This document shows, in pieces, positions 44,540 through 55,734 of a stretch of DNA of 64,000 nt. The DNA is from Orientallactaga sibirica. Taxonomy: Eukaryota; Chordata; Mammalia; Rodentia; Dipodidae. Within the stretch, counting starts at the first letter, position 1. The number at the start of each line of letters is the position of its first letter. The notes beneath the pieces are model-generated. The model saw nothing but the letters and a program-made list of their open reading frames with translations. It was not told the DNA's origin and did no database searches. The stretch is from the NCBI GenBank assembly GCA_036365145.1, contig JAEOAD010000034.1, positions 17,327,501-17,391,500 of the forward strand. Reading direction: 5' to 3'. The translations under genes were made by a program, and so were the position numbers.

Positions 44540-44991
44540 TGTTGGGGGTTCCCCCTAGGGCCAGCCCAGGAGGGATGGCAGGATCTCTGCAGAGTTGAGG
44601 GTGAGAGGCATGGAGTCACAACACAGACTCCGGGAGTTGGGTGGAAGCAGCTGAGGGTGAGCTGCCACAAACTCATTTATTCAAGGAAGTGTAGGGGGTT
44701 TTAAGGGGCTTGGCTGGCCAATTATTGTATGGGGTGGTCCCCTTTTTGTGACCTATGACAGCTTGTCTCCAGACAGATCATCTCGTAGCAGGTTTCTCGA
44801 GAGAATGGGACTGTAGCTGTTGTCATGCCAGGCCTGCGCAGGATGCCATGTTCACAAAAGCCACTTCCTGGTTTCTTTTGCCATGTGGTCTGGCTAGAGC
44901 CAGATCTGCATTGTGCCATACACCCGTGTATGCTGTCTTTGACAGTAGGGTCTTACCATTAACCTTTGGTAGGTAATCAAGAACTCTGACA
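44540..44991 (-). mobile_element. Possible class II ERV solo LTR
   Basis: Read on the minus strand, it begins TGTCAGAGTTCTTGATTACC and ends GGGGGAACCCCCAACA. AATAAA lies at 44681-44676 and a TTAAAA TATA-like stretch upstream. Layout resembles a compact ERVK/IAP-type LTR. GC-richer than its surroundings. I could not find a matching 6-bp duplication, so both ends and the class are tentative. Confidence 0.4.
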
Positions 44992-45000
44992 GAAATCTGT

Positions 45001-45028
45001 GTTTTTTTTTTTTTTTTTTTTTTTTTTT
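45001..45028 (+). repeat. Poly(T) run
   Basis: About 28 T. Not obviously attached to a SINE body. Confidence 0.9.
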
Positions 45029-45329
45029 GTGAAACCTTATAGGTCTCTCAGATCAACTGCTCATTGTGAAAGTTAACAGTAACCCCGTGCTAGTGCTGGG
45101 AGTTATAAGTCAGTGCCAAAGGAAGGTGAGAGAAGAAAAATACAGGTAATATAAAAGAGAAAGTGAGTATAGAGAGGAGAGGGAGAGAGAGAGAGAAAGA
45201 GAGAGAGAGAAGGCGAAACAGGAAAAGATTAAGGTTGGTCTTCATGATGTTCTCTCCAGTTCGCTGTGGTTCAGGTGTTCCCTCTGTGGGCCTGCTGAAG
45301 GCTCAATGTTTAGCCTGTTGTTCAAAATA
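45029..45329. other. Unassigned, with GA-rich run
   Basis: A (GA)n-like tract at 45175-45215. Possibly part of the inverted L1 3' UTR. Confidence 0.4.
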
Positions 45330-45620
45330 TAGGGTTTTATAGTATAATTTCCTTTTTGGTCCCTATTTGTGTCCCCTCACCCTTACTCTCCCTCCCATCC
45401 TCTTGCTCCCTCCCACCCTTATTCTCCCCCATCCCACCCTCCATATTGTCTGGTCTTCAGGGTACTTATTAGGTTTGGCAGCATCTCAGGTGGACTCAGG
45501 TTAGGAGGAACAGATGAATGAGACGATGTGACAATTATCTTTTTGTGATTGAGTGAGCTCACTGAGAATGATCTGTTCCATGTTAGACTATTTAAGTTAT
45601 TTTTCCACTTCCTCTAATAA
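45330..45620 (-). mobile_element. Old LINE-1 fragment, inverted
   Basis: GTGAGCTCACTGAGAATGAT near 45553 corresponds to the reverse of the ORF2 C-terminus; CT-rich 3' UTR sequence precedes it. Confidence 0.5.
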
Positions 45621-46755
45621 TTTTAAAGCATACCGATCATATTATCTTTGTATGTTTATTGCTTAAATAAGCAATGACAAAAAACTGGAACCCCACTAGA
45701 GAAATTATGAAACATTTAGTAGCTCATGGAAACACCTTGGATTTTATGTTTTCTTTATCACATTGAGACAGTGTATTGCATTAACTTATGACCTCTACTG
45801 CTCCTTCTGACTTTGGAAGTCAATGTGAAACTACAACCTTCAGTGACCAAATTTAACATTCCATATGAAGGTCAGAACTGTTTACCTTAAATAAATAATA
45901 TACTTACTGATTAACTCATGTCGGACTATCTATGGTTATCTGTGTCTGTGCTTCCATTATTTCCTAAACTCTAGTTTTCAAACTTTACACATAGAAGGGT
46001 TAAAAATACCCTGTCTTAATTTTTAACCATACTCATAATTTTCCTGAGTCATGACTTCTTCATTTTGTTATGGATAAGGCTAAGTAGATGTATCAAAATT
46101 TATATAACTATCCATAAAATAAATAAAACAACAATCAATGTCCCTAAGGTGATGGCACATTAGTGACATGGGGTCTTTCTATGTTGTTTTCATCCATGTC
46201 ATTCATACCTGATAAAGATGCCTTCTTGTTTTAGATGCAAGGGGAGGATCATGAATCCTTACTGTAGAAGATATTTATAAATAAACCTAAAGTATCAGAC
46301 ATCATTTCTGTTCTTGTTCCTCTAAATAGTAAAGAAGGATGGGAAATGTGTGCTCAGGAAGAAGAAAGTTTTGCTAAAAATGTTATTAATGTCCTGCTTT
46401 TGTGTCAGCTTATGGTTCTCCATAGTCTATAACTCTAGGACATGGATAACTGTGCAGTGTTTGCTAAGACTGACCTATGAGCAAAACAAAATATTTTGTT
46501 ATTTTCCTTGAGGTTTTTTAGATATTTCATCAGTGAATGACACAGACTATACCTATAATGCTTAAAATAGACATCCTTGACCTGAATCAACTTCTATTCC
46601 TACATCTAGCTATTCTAGTACTATTGTCCCTCTTGTAGTTCCTATTTTTGGTAGTTCTGATAAGTTACTATTATACCAGTTTCCTTGGGACTCTATGGGT
46701 TTTAATTTTCTAACTTTTCCCTTAGGTAATTTCTAGATCATTCTATTTTTTTTTC
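45621..46755. other. AT-rich unique DNA, no gene seen
   Basis: Nothing recognised. Confidence 0.4.
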
Positions 46756-46977
46756 TTAAAGGTCACTGAGCCAGCAGTACCTGATATGCTCTCCAGTGAA
46801 GATGTCAAATTTAATTATAGACTCATCACAGTACTTTAGTATCACAACTTCTTCTAATGTCTCTGATGACAGCCATGTTTTACTCAACACAAAGTCAAGA
46901 ATAGCTCCTTGTCTTGTAAGTTTAGTGAGAACACTTCCTAGAAGCAATTGTTTTTGGCACTGTGGAATTAATTCCAC
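46756..46977 (-). pseudogene. CR1/L3-like LINE frame remnant (tentative)
   Basis: A 73-codon minus-strand frame containing LTRQGAILDFVL and later DESIIKFDI. These resemble, in order and spacing, the segment of CR1-clade LINE proteins that links the endonuclease to the reverse transcriptase ('...GALLDLVLTN...SDHEMVEF...' recalled from vertebrate CR1 elements). No catalytic motifs are visible, and stops follow. If right, this is a relic of an ancient mammalian L3/CR1 element that stayed readable by chance or constraint. Confidence 0.3.
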
Positions 46978-48877
46978 AATCTATGTCCCAATGTGACACT
47001 CATCATTACAATATTATTGCATCTCATTGCTTTCTGAGCATTTTGAATCCACAGACCCTTTTCCTTTTTCCATTTCCATTGACACATGGCTTGTAATTTA
47101 GTGGAATGTTACATAAGTAGGTTAAAATTTTAGTTGTGAGGGATTGTCCTCCTCACTGGAACTGACTGATTCAAACACGACTACACAGTGAAAACCTATA
47201 TCCCATAGAAGAGGGCCTTCAAGATGATGGAGTAGAGGAGAGGGGACACAAGAAGATAACCCAATGTGAATTGATCAATTTGTAATATATTCTCATATTA
47301 AAGTTGCAAATATAATTTTAAAAGAATCATAACCAAAAGTGAATATAAAGGTGGGGCAAAAGGATAGTGGTATAGAGGGTACTGGAATTGGAGACAAGAG
47401 GAGGAGGGGCATCGAAGGAGGCATGGGAATCAACAAAAATTAACTATATTTGAAAAACTCCAACATTAAGGATACCTAAATCTTTGTATGTCAACTAAAA
47501 ATCAACAGATAAATAAACATATTAAGAAGTATTTCCACCTATGTCACTTATAGAATATATGACCTTCAGTACTTCAATTAACATTCATGACGCTCAATTA
47601 TATATGCACACTGTTGCTATTTTGAGCCTTATATAAAATAACAAGGTAAAAATCCCCAGAGCATTTCTCACAAAATACAGTGTGTAAAACAATATTTTCA
47701 ATTTCTTCTTAGGTGAAGGTGCCCATAAAACCAAATTCATAGGTTTAATTTCTCTATACCATAGGGAATCACACCAAAATTGGATAGATAAATGAAATTG
47801 TATTGAAACATCACAAAATATTATTAAAAAATTCTGTATAATACACCTTAAAACAGAAGAGTTTTAAGTTACAGTTTAATGAAACCTCTTACCTTCAACT
47901 GTGTACAGGAGCCTTTCCTGTGAATAGTAGGAACATGTAGGTAACTATAAAGTTCCATATTTTCAGTCTATTTATAACTTAGAAAGGAGAATTGAGTTGT
48001 CAGGTGGAGTGTTTACTTGTATAAAGAGGCCAGCAGAGCTCTTGGACAAGGCTTTATGTGACCTAAGTCATGGGAGAATTAGTACAATTTTGTTTGGTAT
48101 ATATGGTAAATTATCTGTGAAATTTTCTTTATCTTGAATTAATGTTTAATTCAAGTAGGATTAATTGGATTCCAATGAATTCACTCTTGCATGTGAAGAA
48201 AATCTTCAACACTTCCAATATTTTGTACCAGAAACCCCACGATAGGATAATAATTAAGAGATTTGCCATTAGTCATCTTTATTAAAATGTAACAATCAAG
48301 GTATCAAAATTAACACAGCTCATGGCTAACCCTTTCATTTCTGAAGATTTTTCATCTAGGAAAAGGTTAGTTCCCCTTCCTTATTGCAAGCAAATTGATA
48401 TCATCTGTATATGTGGTTATGAATTCATTTCTTATTTATTGCCTTCTCTGTTCCTGCTCCTCCTCTGGAACAAAATGACAGAGAATCAAGTTTCAGTGGA
48501 GTGTGTTCTAATAATAGAAACAGAGAAAACATAATGATAATATATGCAGTAAAAACATATACAGTATGCAGGTACATATATATCACAACAAGTCATTAAA
48601 ACAAAGGTAAAAGAAGAATGTATTCAAGTTAAGATAACAGGTGTCTGGGTAGGGTAATGAAAACATCTGCAGTTTTCAGTAAAGGAATCAAGGTAGATGT
48701 CTTTGAGGAGGTAACATTTCATTAGCTTCATTACACTTAAAGATGTGCAACAACCACTCACTAGAGAATTTGTGAAAATTTTATGAAAATTGTCAAAAGT
48801 ATGAATGTGGTCCTATGTCATAGAACAGCTAAAATGCTAGACAGCCTGGAGAAAAATTTAACAGGATTGAATATATC
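46978..48877. other. AT-rich unique DNA, no gene seen
   Basis: About 1.9 kb with no recognised repeat, coding sequence or RNA gene. A 70-codon frame at 48322-48534 has no motif. Confidence 0.45.
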
Positions 48878-49022
48878 GGGGTTGCAAAGATGGCTCACCA
48901 GTTAAATATGTTTGTTTGAATAAATGACAGCCTGGGTTCATTTCCTCACTGCACACATAAAGTCAGATGCATGTTTTGCATGCATCTGGATTTTGGTTGC
49001 AGGGTCAAGGGGCCCTGGGACA

Positions 49023-49057
<35 letters not shown>

Positions 49058-49110
49058 GTTCATTCACAAACTCTCTACTCATGCTAATTAATAAATAAAA
49101 TGTCTCTAAA
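48878..49110 (+). mobile_element. tRNA-derived SINE
   Basis: Diverged head GGGTTGCAAAGATGGCTCAC, then GCATGCATCTGGATTTTGGT, (CT)n at 49025-49057 and an AATAAATAAA tail. Confidence 0.8.
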
Positions 49111-49734
49111 AAAGGAAATATTGGAAAAATGCAAATGTTAAAGCAATAATTCGGTGGTGATGGTAGATAAACAGTTACTTGTATATGTTTGTAGACTCTA
49201 GCTTCTCATAGGGATGAAATGTGGAACTAGTGCAGTGCTTTGAACAGTAAATTGATGCAACTTGACTTGCACTTCAGATCACTCTTATACTAAAGAAAGC
49301 CAAAGAAGGCAAGTGAAATTGGCTAGTATACTAATCAACATTAAATAATGGGGATATTGACCATGTGTTTGATGGATTTGGGACATATTACAGTGTTAGA
49401 CCAATGAATTTTGTGATACATTCATTTTGATGGGTGATGTAAAATGGAGAGAGAAGATAAACATCAAACAATCCAAAGGAGGAACTATACAACTTACATG
49501 TTAATTTTGAAGGGGATAGTAGATTTTTGGAGAAAGATTGATTTATTTTCAGCATTGTCATGGACATTTGAATAGACATGACTCTGATGTCAGGAGCAAT
49601 GTTTAAGATAAATTATACATATGTACATCTTCAGTGCAAATATAGTATTTAATCCAGGTATACACATTTAATCATCAGGAAAATTATGTCTAGAAAGAGA
49701 AATTCAAATACTGGGCAATGAAAACTCTAAAATC
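49111..49734. other. Unique DNA, no gene seen
   Basis: Nothing recognised. Confidence 0.4.
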
Positions 49735-49748
49735 AAGAAGTAGGATCA

Positions 49749-49895
49749 GGGCTGGAGATATTGCATGGTGGTTAAGACATTTGCCTGCGAAGCCTAAAGA
49801 CCTCAGTTTGATTCTCCAGGTCCCACTTAAGCCAGATGCACATGGTGGCACATGCATTTGGAGTTTGTTTGCAGTGGCTAGAGGCCTTGGCCTGC

Positions 49896-49933
<38 letters not shown>

Positions 49934-49993
49934 CTCTCTCTCTCTGTCTGTCTCTAATAAACAAGTAAATAAAAATAAAATCTTTAAAAAAAA
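49749..49993 (+). mobile_element. tRNA-derived SINE with exact TSD
   Basis: Flanked by AAGAAGTAGGATCA at 49735-49748 and 49994-50007 (14/14). GGGCTGGAGATATTGCATGG head, GATGCACATGGTGGCACATG, (CT)n at 49899-49930. The exact TSD points to a fairly recent insertion. Confidence 0.93.
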
Positions 49994-50659
49994 AAGAAGT
50001 AGGATCAAAGAAGAAGCATTGGCAAGAGGTTCAGAACTGCTATCCAGTGAAGCAATGGGCAAGCAGTGGAAGAATGCAGGTAGCCAAAGTGATGGGGTTA
50101 TGAGCGGGCAACAAAGATAAATTGAGCCACCTACCTATGAAAGAGCAAGTGGGGTGAGTACTTGAAATTTACCATTGGCTTCAGTACATGCGGGGTACTG
50201 GTGGCCATGACACAATTGTCATAAATGACAGAGGCAAAGATGGCAACAAAGTGAGTTAAAGAAAAAAATGAGCAGAGAGGCATCCAAGACAACAAATCAA
50301 AACCATTTTAAGGATGATTTCTTTTTTTTATGTTTGTGTGTCATGTGTACTCATATGTGTGGGCACATGTGTGTGTTTGGATGTGAATGCATGTGTTTAC
50401 ATATGCCTGTGGAGGCCAGAAGACAACCTTGAGTGTAATTCTCCACCTTTTTGGGGGCCATTGTGTTTTACTTTTTTACTCTTAACTTATTTATTTATGT
50501 GAGAAAGCAAGAGAGAAAGAGGCAGGGAGAGAGAGAGAGAGCAAGAGAGAGAGAATAGGCATTCCAGGGCCTCCAGCTGCTGCAAACAAATGCCAGATGC
50601 TGTATCACTCTGTGCATCTGGCCCAGGTGAATCATGAGGAATCAAACTTAGACCCTTTG

Positions 50660-50876
50660 GGCTGGAGAGATGGCTTAGTGGTTAAGGCGCTTGCCGGCGA
50701 AGTCAAAGGATCCCAGTTCGACTCTCCAGGCCCCATGTAAGCCAAATGCACAAGGGGGCGCATGCCATCTGGAATTCATTTGCAGTGGCTGGATGCCCTG
50801 GTACGCCCATTCTCTCTCGCTCTCTCTGCCTCTTTCTCTCATATAATTAAATAAATAAAAATATTTAAAAAAAAAA
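50660..50876 (+). mobile_element. tRNA-derived SINE nested in a SINE
   Basis: GCTGGAGAGATGGCTTAGTG head, CAGTTCGACTCTCC B-box, CTCF-like GCACAAGGGGGCGC at 50748-50761, CT run, A-rich tail. Flanked by ACTTAGACCCTTTGG (50645-50659) and ACTTGGGTCCTTTGG (50877-50891), 13/15. Confidence 0.93.
50748..50761 (+). promoter_or_regulatory. CTCF-like motif in SINE
   Basis: GCACAAGGGGGCGC; the AAGGGGGCGC core is intact. Occupancy not shown. Confidence 0.4.
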
Positions 50877-51108
50877 ACTTGGGTCCTTTGGATTTGCAAA
50901 CAAGTTGTATAACCATTAAGCCATCTCTCCAGCTTAGGGTCATGGCTTTTCATTACCCTGGAGATAATCTGATTAGATTAGACTGGCTGGCATTCAGCAA
51001 TAGGATTAAGCAGTCACACATGGCATTTATGTGGGTACTTGGTGTCAAACTCAAGTCTTCATGTATGTGAGACAAGATGTTTTCTGACTTAGTTATCTCT
51101 TCAGCCCA

Positions 51109-51939
51109 AGGACAATGTCTTCTAAGATAATAAACAAATAGTGAATAAAATGGGTTTTCTTTATCTTCACTTTTTATGTGTGACTTTTCCTAGGGAGATA
51201 CAAACAAATATTTTTGTGTATTCATCCCAGATATACAGGGTGGAAACCAGTCAAATATAAAATCCATCCAAGTCCAGCTGGGTGAAGCAATGAGTTTACT
51301 GGGGTTACTTTCAGGAGGAACATGGGTGACTTATAGGCAGCTATATAACCAAGAAATCCTATAGAGTCCCACATACAACACAGACAACTTGTGAAAAATA
51401 TACTACTGAAGAGTGCCCATTGGCAAATAGAGGCGGCAACCCTACCAAAGTGTCCCTCCCCCAGCTCCAGTCAATGATTTACCGCTTGTGTAACCACAGG
51501 GAGGAGAGGGACCACATAGGAAATCCCACAGGTTCTGAAACCTCCTGAGCTTCCCCACACAGGGATGTGAATAGTCCTGATCTCCTGAGCGTCTCCTGTG
51601 GGTGATCACAGTTGTCCTGACCCAATGCAGTAATGGTAATGTCCAATCCAAAGGAAATAGCTACACATCAGTACACAGAATTTTCATAGTGACTAGAATT
51701 ATATGCTAAAACCACCTGGTTTTGAATGAAGAAAGAAAATTAAGAGTATGTCACATTTTACACATTTATGTCCATTTTTGTCCTCAACACTCACACTCAC
51801 TCAGGTGACCTATATTCTGAACTCTGTCTTTTTAATATGAATTGAATTCATATGACCATGATTATTTATGTTTTTTAAACGTACAAATATAAATACAATA
51901 GAATGATCCCATTTGCATTTTTAAATGTTTTTTGCATGA
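51109..51939. other. Unique DNA, no gene seen
   Basis: A small GC-richer patch at 51430-51620. Nothing identified. Confidence 0.4.
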
Positions 51940-52085
51940 GCAATGCTTTTGTATGTGTTCATGTGTGTGAGCACAGGTACATGTACCACAACTCACATGT
52001 GGAGCTAAGAGGATAACATCTGGTGTTGTTCTTCACCTTCCTGCATCTTTGTTCTCTGCTAAGCTAGCTAGCCTTTGAGCTTCAA
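51940..52085 (-). mobile_element. B3-like SINE fragment
   Basis: GTGTGTGAGCACAGGTACAT, GTGGAGCTAAGAGGATAACA and TGTTGTTCTTCACCTTCCTG fit a diverged minus-strand B3. Confidence 0.5.
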
Positions 52086-52197
52086 GGTAGCATCAATACC
52101 CTACATTTCTTGTGCCTGAGGGTAGAAGGGTTGAAACATGGGAGAAGTTTTATTGGTATCTTTGATACTGAAGGAGGAAAGGAGAAAGATAGCACTT

Positions 52198-52412
52198 GTT
52201 TTGAGAGAGAGAGAGAGAGAGAGAGAGAATAGGCACGCCAGCAGCATCTCAGCCACTGGGAACTAACTCCAGACACGTGCACCCCATTGTGGGCAAGCTA
52301 GGCATTGTGTGCTTGCATCACTTGTGTCTGGCTAAACGTGGGACTTGGAGAATTGAATGGGCATTCTTAGACTTCAGTCAGGTGCCCCAACCGCTAAGTT
52401 ATCTCTCCAGAC
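52198..52412 (-). mobile_element. tRNA-derived SINE (long variant)
   Basis: (GA)n at 52205-52228, GCCAGCAGCATCTCAGCCAC, GGCTAAACGTGGGACTTGGA and TTATCTCTCCAGAC. The CTCF-like position (52279-52292) has decayed to GCACCCCATTGTGG. Confidence 0.9.
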
Positions 52413-52999
52413 AAGGTAGCACTTTTATAACCAGTCAGCCAGGAACAAAGGCCCAGGGAAAACATGGATGACACCTTGTCTGCCCTGGCAGGATTAGAAT
52501 CATATCTGATACAGTTTTACCCCAAATGCCTGCAAGTAATTCTTCATTTTTCTTCAGTTTAGCACACCTGGGGGGAAGGGGAGGGGTGAACCTTCCTGAC
52601 TCGGCATCTTGTGTATGTCATCCAATCAGGTATCTCTCTTACACACCTGAATCTGATGAAGAGGCACATCCTAATTGGATGTTTCATCCATATAGGCCTG
52701 GCAGGTAGGGGTAACTCTCTTGACTTTTCATTCACCTAGCACCTGAATCCCCTAGTCCTCACTTTAGTAATGTCCCACTTCCCAGCCTGGCTAGGCAGGA
52801 GGAGGAATTTCCTTTTTGTTGGGTCATTTTTTGTGTGCTTTCTTCATGTATTTTGTTTCTGGCTGTTTTCCTGTTTTACTACATTCATGATCTTCCTGTA
52901 AGATATGAGCCCTTTACATCTAATTCCTCATTTTGTTCTGACATCCCCAATGTGAATATGAAGTTGAAAAGATTTTGTGGCTTGTGGCTCTCATACTTT
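52413..52999. other. Unique DNA, no gene seen
   Basis: Nothing recognised; GC-richer between 52560 and 52800. Confidence 0.4.
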
Positions 53000-53002
53000 G
53001 CT

Positions 53003-53004
<2 letters not shown>

Positions 53005-53039
<35 letters not shown>

Positions 53040-53205
53040 CATGTGTGTGCGTGGACTTTGTGTGTTTGTATGTGCATATATGTGCATGTGTGTGTGCTTT
53101 GTGTGTGTATGTGTATATGCATATGTGTGTGCTTTGTGTGTGTGTATGCATGCATATGTGCATGTGTGTATGTGTTTGCATGTGTGAGTGTGTGTTAGTG
53201 TGTGT
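53005..53205 (+). repeat. TG-rich compound microsatellite
   Basis: (TG)n at about 53006-53036, then 170 bp of imperfect TGTGTGYA units with GCTTTGTGTG repeated three times, so the array has a higher-order unit near 40 bp. It yields Cys/Val or His/Thr frames that are not genes. Confidence 0.92.
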
Positions 53206-54351
53206 GCCTTCTCCAGAGGCTTTTTCCCAAGAGATTCTCTTCACTTCCCCCTCTGCCTTTCCAGGCAGGCAAGGAAGAGAATTCCCTTCTGGCTGAATCT
53301 TTCAGCTAGCCTTCCCTCTGGACCTAATTCTCTCTACAACAAACCTCATAATTCATAATTTACCCTTCTTGGAGTTCATGTTTTCTAATTCTTTGTTATT
53401 TCAGATAAAAATCCAAAAGTTGTGGTCCACAAGACTGGGATTGACTAAATCGTTATAAAATTTATTCCTTTCCTGGACCCAGAATCCTATATCAGTACAT
53501 AAAGTGTCAAATTTCTTCTCTATCAGGAGCTTTCTCTACCGATTTCTTGCAATCTCTTGGCATATCATGTCTACATTTATAGCTTTTAATGAATATATGC
53601 TTAATTACATACAGCCAATTTTAGCACCAATGGGTTAATATTTTTCCCTTTCCAAAATCAAATGGATTGTACAATACCAGATTTTAGGGGAAAGTTGGTT
53701 ATTTTGAGGTTTCTACACTAAAATACAAGTTATTAAATACAGAAAAAAAGACTAAACACTGACTGTAGTAGAAGGTGACACCAAATTGATATACTGCCTC
53801 AATTTTAAGCAGCTGACTTTTGACATGAAAGAGGTGGGCTAAAAGCCCTCTTCCAATATCTGTGACATCAAATATCAAGTGTTTTTTGAGGTTTCAAGTC
53901 TGGATGGTCCTAGAGTTGTATTCATATATATTAGCTGCCTTTAGCAGCTGTTTCATATTACAAGTTACATGAAAATCTGTTGATAGTTCAGAGCTGGAGA
54001 AAATTATCATATGAAAAAATGAATTGGATAGATGATATTGGGTTCTTTGTAACTTTGAATGACAATGTCTCTTAAATATTTTTATTTGATCCAAAACAAA
54101 CTAATATGTATAACAAGAACACAAATACGTTCTGTTCTGGAAAAATAATCATTGGCTTACTGAAAATATTGAAAATATGTGTAATCATATGCATCTTATG
54201 ACATCATAGTGTATTCAGAAAAGCTTTAAAGGATAGGTTTAAAAACTTAGTATGGCACTAAGGGATTTGGAACAGAATTTTGAATTTTGGATCAAAATAG
54301 ACCTGAATGTGAATGGTAAAGTTGGGGACAGAGGTCAAAAGTAGAGGTTTT
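53206..54351. other. AT-rich unique DNA, no gene seen
   Basis: Nothing recognised. Confidence 0.4.
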
Positions 54352-54577
54352 GGGATTGAGAGATGGGTTAGCGGTTAGGGCACATGCCTGTGAAGCCAAA
54401 GGATCCAGGTTTGATTCCCCAGTACCCACATAAGCCAGATGCACAAGGTAACACATGCATTTTGATTCTGTTTGCTGTAGCTAGAAGCCCTGGCCACCCA
54501 TTCTCTCTCTCTCTCCCTCTTTCATTCTTTCTCAAATAAATAAATATAAATAAAAAAATATATATATATATATTTTA
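54352..54577 (+). mobile_element. tRNA-derived SINE
   Basis: GGGATTGAGAGATGGGTTAG head, CCAGGTTTGATTCCCC B-box, CT-rich run, AATAAATAAATATAAATAAA tail with a short (TA)n. Imperfect flanking repeat AAAGTAGAGGT / AAAGTTAGAGGT. Confidence 0.9.
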
Positions 54578-54679
54578 AAGTTAGAGGTCTTGCCCAGCAA
54601 ACTTAAGGGTCTGGTTTCCATCCCAATGTTTGTTTAACCTTGAGCACTGAAACAAAGCAAAACAAATTCTTCCTATAAA

Positions 54680-54812
54680 CCAGGTGGTGGTAACCTATCT
54701 TCCCAGCACTGCAGAGGTCAATACAGTAGGATCAGAATTTCAAGATCATTCTCAGATACATAGCTAATTCCAGAATCCTGTGAGCAACATGAGATCCTGC
54801 TAAAACATACAT
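54680..54812 (+). mobile_element. Old B1-type SINE
   Basis: CCAGGTGGTGGTAACCTATC, CTTCCCAGCACTGCAGAGGT and CAACATGAGATCCTGCTAAA; diverged, followed by an expanded A-rich tail. Confidence 0.65.
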
Positions 54813-54871
54813 AAAATAAAAATAAATAAAATAAAATAAAATAAAATAAAATAAAATAAAATAAAATAAAA
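54813..54871 (+). repeat. (AAAAT)n microsatellite
   Basis: About eleven TAAAA units growing from the tail of the old B1. Confidence 0.95.
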
Positions 54872-54879
54872 AGAATTGA

Positions 54880-55085
54880 GGGCTGGGCAGATGGCTCAGT
54901 AGTTAAATGGGCTTTCCTTAAAAGGCCTGCAGCCCAGGTTCAATATCTCATCATCTACTTGAAGCCAGAATCAAAAAGTGGTGCAAGCATCTGGCATTCT
55001 GTTTGCAATGGCAAGAGGTCCTGGTGTACCTATACCAACCCTCCACCCCCACACACAAACAATAAATAACATTTCTAAATTGAGT
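54880..55085 (+). mobile_element. tRNA-derived SINE, diverged
   Basis: GGGCTGGGCAGATGGCTCAG head, CCCAGGTTCAATATCTC B-box region, GTTTGCAATGGCAAGAGGTC; the CT run has been replaced by C-rich sequence. Confidence 0.75.
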
Positions 55086-55136
55086 AAATGAAATAAATAA
55101 GTAATTTCTTAGCAGAATTACCCAAGAAAATAGGAT

Positions 55137-55203
55137 TTTTTTTTTTTTTTTTTTTTACATTAGGCAGCATGTGTTCTTAGCTATTAAGCCATCTGCCCAG
55201 CCC
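55137..55203 (-). mobile_element. tRNA-derived SINE, internally deleted
   Basis: A poly(T) run joined directly to TTAGCTATTAAGCCATCTGC and CCAGCCC: only tail and head remain. Confidence 0.7.
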
Positions 55204-55231
55204 TGGATATTTAGATTAAGAATCCAGATTC

Positions 55232-55430
55232 AAGGCTGAATAGATTATTTAGTTAGCAGATAAGATACTTACCTGCAAAGCCTAAGGACCAAAGTTTAAT
55301 TCCCCAGTACCTACATAAGCCAGATGCACAAGGGGAGTTCGTTTGCAATGGCTGGAGGCCCTAGGTTCACCTATCCTCTCTCTTTCTTCTCTCTCTCTTA
55401 AATAAATAAGTAAATATTTTTTAAAAAGAA
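55232..55430 (+). mobile_element. tRNA-derived SINE
   Basis: Diverged head AAGGCTGAATAGATTATTTA, well-kept GATGCACAAGGGGAGTTCGT (internal deletion), CT run, AAATAAATAAG tail. Confidence 0.8.
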
Positions 55431-55537
55431 TTCACATGAGTTTTGACTTCTCAGAACATTACTAGTAAGTAACCTGCATGCAACAGAATTACTGAACAGT
55501 TAGTTGTGTTGTTCTGAGTACATGGATTCTCTGGCCA

Positions 55538-55715
55538 TTTTTTTTTTTTTTCAAGTGAGTTATTTTATTTTAGCTTTTCAAGGTAAGATCTCACTCTAGC
55601 CTAGCCTGACCTGGAATTCACTATGTAGTCTTAGGCTGCCCTTGAACTCACAGTGATCCTCCTACCTCTGCTTCCTGAGTGCTGGGATTAAAGGCACGTA
55701 CCACCATGCCTGGTT
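55538..55715 (-). mobile_element. B1 SINE
   Basis: Poly(T), CTGACCTGGAATTCACTATG, TGCTTCCTGAGTGCTGGGAT and CACGTACCACCATGCCTGGT. Confidence 0.88.
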
Positions 55716-55734
55716 CAAATGCTTTATGTTTTTT

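Larger units (their letters stand above)
50480..50940 (-). mobile_element. tRNA-derived SINE, split by another SINE
   Basis: Minus-strand SINE with TTATTTATTTATG tail and GA-rich run. It is broken at 50659 by a plus-strand copy and resumes at 50877 with GGTCCTTTGGATTTGCAAAC through CATCTCTCCAGC. Confidence 0.85.
50325..51108 (-). mobile_element. B3-like SINE, split by nested SINEs
   Basis: Left part 50325-50470 (TGCCTGTGGAGGCCAGAAGA, TGTAATTCTCCACC) and right part 50941-51108 (GTGGGTACTTGGTGTCAAAC, GTTATCTCTTCAGCCCA) are two halves of one minus-strand B3 element, separated by the insertion at about 50480-50940. Confidence 0.6.

Noticed and set aside
53005..53205. Possible CRISPR array (short repeats)
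   Set aside because: No constant repeat with unique spacers; simple TG repeats in a mammalian sequence.
52835..53296. 153-codon plus-strand and 119-codon minus-strand frames
   Set aside because: Driven by the TG-rich array; low-complexity Cys/Val or His/Thr content without a gene context.
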